Origin: Anaerolineales bacterium
GTDB taxonomy: Bacteria > Chloroflexota > Anaerolineae > 4572-78 > J111
Direction: 5' to 3'
Assembly (NCBI GenBank): GCA_015075185.1
Contig: JABTUW010000005.1
Coordinates: 620,001-684,000, forward strand
Length of the DNA stretch: 64,000 bases
Shown: in pieces, positions 23,138-32,000 of the stretch
Position numbering within the stretch: position 1 is the stretch's first letter
Layout: every line of letters begins with the position of its first letter
Notes under the pieces: generated by a model
Database searches by the model: none
Seen by the model: only the letters and a program-made list of their open reading frames with translations
What the model was told of the DNA's origin: nothing
Program-made: the position numbers and the translations under genes

Positions 23138-24742
23138 ATGCAAATACAAGGTAAATATCAAAGCCAGTACGGTCTGGAAAATCATGGGATTCAAAACGTC
23201 AATGCGGTCCATTGGAATCTGTCGACTCCTCTGCTGTATGAGGAAGCTATCCGCCGTCGGGAGGCAAGGCTGGCTCACCTCGGCCCGTTGGTGGTGCGGA
23301 CCGGCCAGCATACCGGCCGCTCGCCCAGTGATAAGTTCATTGTCCAGGAACCATCCAGCCAGGACAAAATCTGGTGGGGTAAAGTCAACAAGGGTATGGA
23401 CCCGGCCCCTTTTGCCGGGTTGCACCGCCGGTTGTTGGCCTATCTGCAAGGCAAAGATTTATTTGTGCAAGATTGTTTTGCCGGGGCCGATCCTCAGTAT
23501 CGCCTGCCCATCCGGATCATTACCGAAACGGCCTGGCACAGCCTCTTTGCCCGCGACATGTTCATCCAGGCTAAACCGGAGGAGTTAGCCACCCATGTAC
23601 CCGAATTCACCGTGCTCAATGCCCCCAGTTTCCATGCCGACCCGGAAGTGGATGGCACCCGCTCGGAAGTATTTATCGTCATTCATTTTGGGCAAAAGCT
23701 GGTCCTCATCGGCGGCACGCAGTATGCCGGCGAGATCAAGAAGTCTATCTTTACGATCCTCAACTACCTGCTGCCGCAGCAGCACGTGATGTCCATGCAC
23801 TGCTCGGCCAACATTGGTCCCGACGATGATGTGGCCGTCTTCTTTGGCCTGTCGGGGACGGGCAAAACCACCCTCTCTGCCGACCCTACTCGTACCTTGA
23901 TTGGCGACGACGAACATGGCTGGAGCGACCGGGGCGTGTTCAACTTTGAAGGCGGCTGCTATGCCAAAGTGATTCGCCTCTCGGCTCAGGCTGAGCCTGA
24001 AATCTATGAAACCACCCGCCGCTTTGGGACGATCCTGGAGAATGTCACTTTTGACAGCACCACCGGTCGTCTCGATTTGAACGATGACTCTCTGACGGAG
24101 AATACTCGCGCGGCCTATCCCATTAGTCACATTCCCAATGCCAAGCGCGATGGACTGGGCGGTCACCCCAGGAACATTATCATGCTGACCGCCGATGCCT
24201 TTGGCGTCCTGCCGCCGATAGCCAAGCTGACCCAGGCGCAGGCCATGTACCATTTCTTATCCGGTTACACCGCTAAAGTCGCCGGAACGGAGAAAGGCGT
24301 GACTGAGCCGCAGGCCACCTTCAGTACCTGCTTCGGTGCGCCGTTCATGGCCCTCTCGCCGACAGTCTACGCCAATTTACTCGGTGAGAAGATTGCCCAA
24401 CATCAGGTCAATGTCTGGCTGGTCAATACTGGTTGGAGTGGGGGGCCTTACGGCGTGGGCCAGAGGATGAAGATTGCCCACACGCGGGCCATGGTCAATG
24501 CCGCTCTGAAGGGCGAACTGGCCGGGATACCCACCACACCCGACCCCATCTTTGGCGTGGCCGTGCCCACGGCCTGCCCCGGCGTACCCGCCGAAGTGCT
24601 TAACCCGCGCCAGACTTGGCCTGATACGGCGGCCTATGACGCCCAAGCGCGCAAACTGGCCGGAATGTTCGCCGAGAATTTCAAAACCTTTACCGACCAG
24701 GTTTCAGAAGAGGTACGCGCTGCCGGTCCACGTTCCGGATAA
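23138..24742 (+). CDS. pckA: Phosphoenolpyruvate carboxykinase (ATP)
   Basis: 534 residues, the normal length. Motifs are VRTGQHTGRSPSDKFIV near the N-terminus, the kinase-1a loop GLSGTGKTTLS (~240), the metal-binding DDEHGWSD and the C-terminal NTGWSGGPYGVGQRM. It turns oxaloacetate plus ATP into phosphoenolpyruvate and CO2. A GAGGGAG site precedes the ATG. It stands at the end of the PTS operon without a visible separate promoter, so PEP made by this enzyme could directly fuel sugar uptake by the PTS. Confidence 0.97.
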   Translation: MQIQGKYQSQYGLENHGIQNVNAVHWNLSTPLLYEEAIRRREARLAHLGPLVVRTGQHTGRSPSDKFIVQEPSSQDKIWWGKVNKGMDPAPFAGLHRRLLAYLQGKDLFVQDCFAGADPQYRLPIRIITETAWHSLFARDMFIQAKPEELATHVPEFTVLNAPSFHADPEVDGTRSEVFIVIHFGQKLVLIGGTQYAGEIKKSIFTILNYLLPQQHVMSMHCSANIGPDDDVAVFFGLSGTGKTTLSADPTRTLIGDDEHGWSDRGVFNFEGGCYAKVIRLSAQAEPEIYETTRRFGTILENVTFDSTTGRLDLNDDSLTENTRAAYPISHIPNAKRDGLGGHPRNIIMLTADAFGVLPPIAKLTQAQAMYHFLSGYTAKVAGTEKGVTEPQATFSTCFGAPFMALSPTVYANLLGEKIAQHQVNVWLVNTGWSGGPYGVGQRMKIAHTRAMVNAALKGELAGIPTTPDPIFGVAVPTACPGVPAEVLNPRQTWPDTAAYDAQARKLAGMFAENFKTFTDQVSEEVRAAGPRSG

Positions 24743-24810
24743 TTGGCCAGGCCATTTAGGGGGATAATTGGGTCGTGTCTCCGGAGTCAGTCAGTCAGTT
24801 AGCCGATCTG

Positions 24811-25827
24811 CTAGCTACCCATTGATCGGCTTGGCCTGACCTGCGGCACGACCTGCTCTGCCAGCAGCCGGATCGTTTCCTCGTCGGCGGCATCCAGGGT
24901 TTCAACGACAAAGTATTGCAGCCCGGCCTCAACCAATTCTTGATAGTAGGCTACAGCCTCCTCCGGCGTGCCGGCGACGACAAAACTGCGCCAGGGGCCG
25001 GCATAACGCTGCTCCAGACCCTCGGGAAAGTAACGTTTGAGTTTCGCCTGCACTTCTGCTTTATTCTCGGCCAGGATGAGCCACCCGGTCATATGGGTCC
25101 GCAGCACGCTGTCAAAAGGGCGATCTAGAGCGTCGCAATGTTGTTTGAGCACCCCCAGCTTGTGGCGAATACCCTCCACCGTGTCTGTGCCGCCGGCCAG
25201 GTCAAATGAAACCAGGTTGCACGCATCGGCATATTGGGCTACCTGGCGCAGGGTAACTTGCTCCCCACCGCCCGCAATAAGCAGCGGAGGAGTGGGACGT
25301 TGCAGCGGCGGCGGCGTTACGTGCGCCCCCTGAGTTTGGAAATAGCGTCCGGTATAAGTGAACGGCTCCTCTCCCCAAGCCCCCTGGATCACGGTAATGG
25401 CTTCTTCCAGAGCTTCCTGGCGTTCCCGCGCCGGGGGGAAGGGCAGCCCCAGGTTGGCGAACTCGTTGGCATCCCAGCCAATGCCCAAACCAAGAATAAG
25501 CCGGCCCTCACTCAAATTGTCGAGGTCGGCGGCAAGACGAGCGGTCAGCACCGGGTGGCGGTAATAGACACAGTTGACGATTGAACCAAGACGGATGCGG
25601 GTGGTGGTCACGGCCAGAGCGGCCAGATGGAGCCAACCCTCTAAGCCCCAGGCGGGATGGTCGCCCATAAAAAAAGCATCGAAGCCAAGCGCCTCAGCCA
25701 GCCGCCCAGCCGCCAGGAGGTGGCGAGCCGGATCGCTTTTGGTATCATTGGGGAAAACCTGAAGGGCGAAGCTCACCCTATTGCAGTGTGCCTCCACCCA
25801 AGACGAGACAGACCCATGTTGGCTCAT
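24811..25827 (-). CDS. LLM class flavin-dependent oxidoreductase
   Basis: 338 residues of the luciferase-like TIM barrel. Typical marks are AEALGFDAFFMGDHPAW, TTTRIRLGSIVNCVYYRHP, LILGLGIGWDANEFANLGLPFP and PLLIAGGGEQVTLR. Such enzymes use FMN or F420. This one resembles the F420-dependent group of Actinobacteria and Chloroflexota, but the cofactor cannot be fixed from sequence. No strong ribosome binding site precedes the ATG, so a start ~18 residues further (near VSFALQVF) is possible. A short tetranucleotide run of AGTC lies at ~24786-24800 downstream. Confidence 0.85.
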   Translation of the reverse strand: MSQHGSVSSWVEAHCNRVSFALQVFPNDTKSDPARHLLAAGRLAEALGFDAFFMGDHPAWGLEGWLHLAALAVTTTRIRLGSIVNCVYYRHPVLTARLAADLDNLSEGRLILGLGIGWDANEFANLGLPFPPARERQEALEEAITVIQGAWGEEPFTYTGRYFQTQGAHVTPPPLQRPTPPLLIAGGGEQVTLRQVAQYADACNLVSFDLAGGTDTVEGIRHKLGVLKQHCDALDRPFDSVLRTHMTGWLILAENKAEVQAKLKRYFPEGLEQRYAGPWRSFVVAGTPEEAVAYYQELVEAGLQYFVVETLDAADEETIRLLAEQVVPQVRPSRSMGS

Positions 25828-25907
25828 TTTCTTGCTTGTCCCTTTTGGCTACACTAATGTAAAAATCTCTGAGAAGATTATTTTATCACACATTACCGTC
25901 AGGATAA

Positions 25908-26054
25908 CAAGAAGAAGTTACAGATTTCTTAAAAATTCATCGTATTGTTGAGGGACTGGAGAGGCAGAGACGTCGAAGCGTGACGTGCCGTCTGGGCGAG
26001 AAGACGGTCAAAAAATTAGACCCCCAGGTAGATGCGGCTGAAACCGATAAGTAA
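25908..26054 (+). pseudogene. Orphan coding-like fragment (48 codons)
   Basis: An open frame without a start codon reads DFLKIHRIVEGLERQRRRSV then GEKTVKKLDPQVDAAETDK and a stop. It looks like the C-terminal end of some protein; I cannot name the family. It lies between the LLM gene and the glucan synthase, and could also be chance. Confidence 0.25.
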
Positions 26055-26075
26055 TACCAACAATGCTGTACGTTG

Positions 26076-29000
26076 CTACAATTTGACCTCAACCCGGTGA
26101 TGCCGGCCATCATCCTGTAAAGGGAGGGTCCCATTTGACTGGGGCTGTCCATCCAAAAGGATCTGTTTTACGCCGCGATTAACGCCGTCCACGTTCTCTA
26201 CCCGTATCTCGTAGACCGTCTGGCCGTACCGGTAGGTTACGGTAAAACCGGGCCACGATTTAGGAATGCACGGGTCCAGCCGGAGCGCCGCTCCTTCGCG
26301 TCGCAGCCCCAGCATGGCTTCCAGCCCAAGGCGATACATCCAACCGGCGGAGCCGGTGTACCAGGTCCAGCCGCCCCGGCCGGTGTGGGGCGGCACGCTG
26401 TAAACATCCGCCGAGATGACATACGGCTCAACCTGATAGCGAGCCACTTTTTCTGGCGTATCGGCCCGGTAGACGGGGTTAATCAGCCGGAAGAGGGCGT
26501 CGGCCTGATCGCCGTCACCCAGTTGAGCCACAGCCCAGATGGTCCACAAGGCGGCGTGGGTGTATTGCCCGCCGTTTTCCCGGATACCCGGCAGGTAGCC
26601 TTTGATATAGCCGGGATCGCGCGGTGTTTTGTCGAACGGCGGGGTGAACAGCAGGATGAGGCGCTCATCCCACCTGACCAGCCGCTCCAGCACCGCGGCC
26701 ATCGCCTTTTTGGCTCGTGGCGGATCAGCCGCCTGCGACAGCACCGCCCATGACTGGGCAATGGCGTCAATCTGGCACTCGCGGTTTCGAGCCGAACCGA
26801 GCGGCGTGCCATCGTCGTAGGTGGCGCGGCGATACCAGGCCCCGTCCCAGGCATTTGCCTCCATCGCCTGGCGAAGTTCCTTAGCCCGTTGGCGATAGGC
26901 GCTGGCCTGAGCAGCCTCGCCGGTGCGGTCGCACAGATCCGCAAAAGCCATCAGGGTGGCATCCAGGAACCAGCCCAACCAGACACTTTCGCCCTGGCCT
27001 TCGCTGCCGACCCGGTTCATACCGTCGTTCCAGTCGCCGCTGCCCATCAGAGGGAGACCGTGCGGCCCACTCGTATCTCCTTTCATAAGCGCCCGGCGGC
27101 AGTGCTCATAGAGACTGAATAGTTCCTCGGTGCTGTCGTAGTACCCGTACCGCTCCTCCTCATTCTCCTTTAACGGTTCACCCTTGAGAAAGGATACTTT
27201 TACCTGCAAAATGGTCTCATCACCGGTGACAGCCACATAATGAGCGACGACATAGGGTAGCCAGAGCAAATCGTCCCGGATGAGCGTGCGCACGCCCCGG
27301 CCCGACGGGGGATGCCACCAGTGAAGCACATCGCCCGCCGTAAACTGGTGGCGGGCGGCTCGCAGGATGTGCTCGCGGGCCAGGTCGGGCCGGCTGTGCA
27401 GCAGGGCCAGGACATCCTGCAACTGGTCGCGATAGCCGTAGGCGCCGCTGGACTGGTATAAGGCCGAGCGCCCCCAAATCCGGCAGGCCAGGGTTTGGTA
27501 CAGCAGCCAGCGATTGAGTAATAAGTTCAGGGCCGGGTCGGGGGTGTCCACTTGCACCGCACCGAGAATGTCGGCCCACATTGTCTGCACGCCTTGCCAG
27601 GCGGCGGCAACCTGGGCCGGGTCCTGGAAGCGTTCCAGCAGGCTCTCCGTCTCGGCCCGGTCAGCGCCCTGGCCGATCAAAAAGTAGATTTCCTCGCTCG
27701 CGCCGGGCGTTAAATCAAGATGCAGTTGTAAGGCGGCGCAGGGGTCCAGACCTACTTCGACCCGGCCTTCCAGGCCAATCCGCCGCAGCCCGGCGGGCCG
27801 GCTCATGCTGCCCAGCTGGCCCAGGAACTCGGTTCGATCAGCCGTCAGACCGTGCGGCGCTTTGCTGGCCGCCACAAACGCGACCCGCTGGCCAAACTCG
27901 ACGTTGTAAGGGTTGCAGGCGAGTAGGGCACGGCGCACTTCGTCATATTCGCTGGTAAGGTACGGCTGGCTGGTTTCTCGATTGACTCCCAGCACCCATT
28001 CCAGGTAGTACGTGGCGGTGATGCGCCGGGGCCGGGTTCCCTCGTTTTCCAACCGCAACTGAACAACCTTCACTGGCGCATCCGGGGCGACGAAAAGGCG
28101 CAAGTGCTGCCGGAGACCGTGGCTGTGATGCTCGAAGACCGTATACCCGGCCCCGTGGCGAACCAGATAGGGTTCAGCAGCCGGGGCCGGCTGCGGCGTG
28201 GGCGACCAAATCTCGGCTGTTTCCTCGTCGCGCAGGTAGAGCGCCTCGCCGGGCAAGTCGGTGACGGGATCGTTGCGCCAGGCAGACAGCCGGTTTTCGC
28301 CGCTGTTGACCGCCCAGGAATAACCGCCGCCTGTTTCCGAAACCAGGAAGCCGAAGTTCTCGTTGGCGATGACATTGATCCAGGGAGCCGGGGTCGTTTC
28401 ACCGGGCCGGAGAAAAATGAGATACTCCTGCCCATCGGGGCTGAACCCGCCCCAGCCGTTGTCAAATTGCAGATGGGCGGGCCGCAGTAGCGGCGACATA
28501 GGTTCTGCCGCTTCGGCGGGGGAGAGGACAGGGGTGTGCTCAGGCAGACGGGTTGGCTGCTCGTACAGCCCGGCCAACTGGGCGGCCAGGCTGCCCCGCT
28601 GCCCATCCAGGATGACGCGGGCGGCGGTTTCAAGGAGGATCAGGTCGGCCTCGCCCAGTTGCGACGAAAGCAACAGAAAAATACCGCCCCGCTGGTTGAG
28701 TTGGGTATCGCTGCCGGCTCGCTGGATCAGCCGGAACAAGTCGCCCTGCAATGCCTGGCCGTAGCCAGCCTCCTGCCGGTTGAGAAAGACCAAATCCACC
28801 TTGAGCTGGCGCTGGCGCCAGTAGATATGGGCCTGGAGCAGCTCCTGGGCCAAGGGCAAATCTTCCTCGCTCCGGAGACTCACCAGCAGGATCGGGTAAT
28901 CGCCGGAGATGGCAAAAGGCCACAGGCCGGGCTGTCCCTGTTGGTTGGCGGCCAGGGTGGCCGGCTCGGCCCGCCGCGCCCGGTGCGGATAGAGCAGCAG

Positions 29001-32000
29001 GCCGAGCAATTGCTGGGTCTGTCTCAATAAATCCGTGTCGAAACCGAGCTGGCGCAGGTCGAACTCGCTTTGCGTGCGCGCCTGGTTAAAGGCTCGTTCC
29101 AGCGTTCGCCAGCGCTGATACCGCTCGGCCAGGTCCAGCGCGGCCTGGCGGGTAGCGGCAGCCAGGGTCAGCCAGGCCAGCCTGACCGAGGTGTGTGGGG
29201 GCAGTTCCATGATCTGGCCCAGGGCAAAGATGGGGTCCAGCGTTGCTCCGACCGTACCCGACAGCCAGTCGTCGCTGGCCAGAGCAGCCGGATCGGCGGG
29301 GGGGTGCGTCCGCCCCAGGAAGTGGGCACGGCTGCTCTCATAAGCGCCGGTGAGCGGCTGCTCCGGCTCCACGATCAGCAGATGCCCCAGGTAAACCCTC
29401 TCCTCTCCAGCCGAACGGGGGCGGCGGCGAAAGAGCAGGGTGTTGGTTTCAGGCAGGTATTCGCTCTGCACAAACAGCTTGGCAAAGGCAGGATGGCGCT
29501 CGTCGGCGGCCGGCGAGGCCAGGGACACTTCGCCGTAGCTGGTCAGCCGGAGGCGGCGTGGCTGTTCGCTCTCGTTGGTCAGCGTCACCAGACGGATTTC
29601 AACATCGTCGTCCGGGGCAACGGTGACTTGCATCGTTAAGGCAATATCGTGGTCACGACGGTGAAACTCGGCCATGTGCGGGTGAAAGAGCACTCTTTGA
29701 CTCTCCGGCACAGCGCCAGTGGGCTGATAGCCCGCCGACCACAGCGTACCGCTGTCCAGGTCCTGGAGATAAAGCCAACTGCCCCAGTTGTCCAGGGTGG
29801 TGTCGGCCCGCCAGCGGGTCAGCCCAACTTCCTGCCAGCGGCTGTAGCCGCCGCCGGTGTTGGTCAGCAGGACGTGGTATTGGCCGTTGGACAGATAGTG
29901 TACCTGCGGTATAGGCGTATTAATGGCGACCTCCCACGGCGCAATCGGCGCGGCCACCGGACCCGGCCCTGTCGCCGGCACGTCTGCCTCGGCCACAGCG
30001 TTGTCGGGGAGCTGCTCAGGGATGCGCTCCTGGAGCAGCAACTCGATGCTCTGGATGCGCGGTTCGGCATGGAAGCGCCGGATCATGACCTCTTCCTGGA
30101 GATAATTCACCAGGGAGAGCATCATCATGCCCTGGTGATGGGCCATATAGGAAGCGACGATGGCTTGCTCCTGCCCCAGCGTCAGGCGAACCGGGGTATA
30201 GTCCAGCGCCTCGTAGAGGCCGTAACGCCCCAGCATTTTGAGCCGGGTCAGATGGGTGATATTTTCCACAACCGCCTGAGGTAAAAGCGGCAGGGCTAAC
30301 AGCGAGGCGTAGGGAGCAATGACCAGGTCATCGCTCAGGCCGCGCTTGAAGCCCAGGGCAGGCGCGCCAAAAGCGCGATACTGATAGTTCAGGTTGGCGT
30401 CAAAGGCATAGTAGCCCGATTCCGAGATACCCCAGGGTATCCCCTTCTGCCGGCCATAGGCTCTTTGGTAAGTCGCCGCTGCATATTCGCTCTGCTGGAG
30501 CAGGGTGCCTGGATAAGTGCGGACCAGCAGCGGGGGCATCAGGTATTCAAACATTGTGCCATTCCAGGATAAGAGGGTTGGCCCTTCGGGCAGGTGGCGC
30601 AGCGGGCGGCCCAGGTGAAGCCAATGACTCTGCGGGACTTCGTATTTGGCAATGGCAATCAGGCTGGCCAGCCGGGCTTCCGAGGCTAACAGGTCATAAT
30701 AGTTATCGTCCAGCCGGCCCGCGTCCAGGTTATAGCCAATGTGGAAGACTTGACGGAGCGGATTAAAGAGAAAAGAGAAATCCATCTCTTGCAGGTAACT
30801 TTCCGCCTCATCACTTAATTGCTGATACTCGATTTGCAGCGCCTTGACTGCTACCTCGGCTGACCTGAGTTTCGTGGTCAGTTCCGCACACCAGGCGCGA
30901 GCGGCCCCAGCCTTGTTTGGCAAGAGTTTCTGCAACTCGACCAGGCGGGATTGTGCCAGACGATAGATGTCTTTGACTTCATTCATGGGCGGGGCAGTAG
31001 CGGGGAAAGTTCCAACGAGGGATTGCCAGGCGGCGGCTATGGACGGCTCCAAATCGGGCTGGCTAAAAAGGGCCGGCGGCCGGGTGAGGGGCAGCAGCCA
31101 GGGTAACAGCAGCTTGAGCTGGCGCTCGACGCTTTCCAGGTGATGATGGACGCGCTCCACGTAACGCCGTAGATTGTGCAGGTGAGCCGGGTGTAGCTCG
31201 GCAGATTCGGCCTCGATCCAGGCCAGCAGCAGTTGATCCAGCCGTGGCAATGCGTCTGCTAACAGGTGGGCGAGCAAGAGGGGCCATTGTGCGGGTTCAT
31301 CACGGACCAGCAGCACTTGTTCGGTCAGGGCGGCCAGGTGGGCCTGGATGGCGGCAGCCGGGGCAGCGGACTTGCCCGTGTCTAACTCGGCTACCATTTC
31401 GTCTAACAAAGCCAGAGTATCGAGGAAGCCCTGCCAGCGCACCCAGCCCCATAAAGGGCGCTGGCTGACGGCCAGGCAGCCCTGTTTGAGGGTCAACAAA
31501 CAAGCGGCCAGGTTGCCGCTGTCAACGGTGGAGGCGTAACGCGGCGGAAGCGGATGCAGGGTTTGGGTGTCAATCCAGTTCAAGAAATGGCCCCGGTATC
31601 GTTCCAGCCGCTTCAAAGTGTCAAAGGTAGCCCGCAAGTGCAGCGCCAGTTCCATGGCATCAACGTAGCCCATGTCATAAGCGCCCAGGGTTGAGAGCAG
31701 GTATAAGCCCACATTCGTCGGCGAGGTGCGATGGGCCACGACACCTCGGGGCGATTCTTGAAAATGGTCGGGGGGCAGCCAGTTATCCTGCGGGCCGACA
31801 AACTGCTCAAAAAAGAGCCAGGTGCGGCGAGCCAGGCTATGTAACTGCTGGCGTTGTTGGGAGGTCAATTGCTCTCGCCGCGCCGCAACGGGACGGCTAA
31901 TCCCGTAAGCGATTTCGGGCGACAGCAGCCAGACCCCCAGCAGTGGTACGGCGGCAGGCAGCGCTCCGGGATTAATCAAAAGGATTAACAGGGCTAATAT

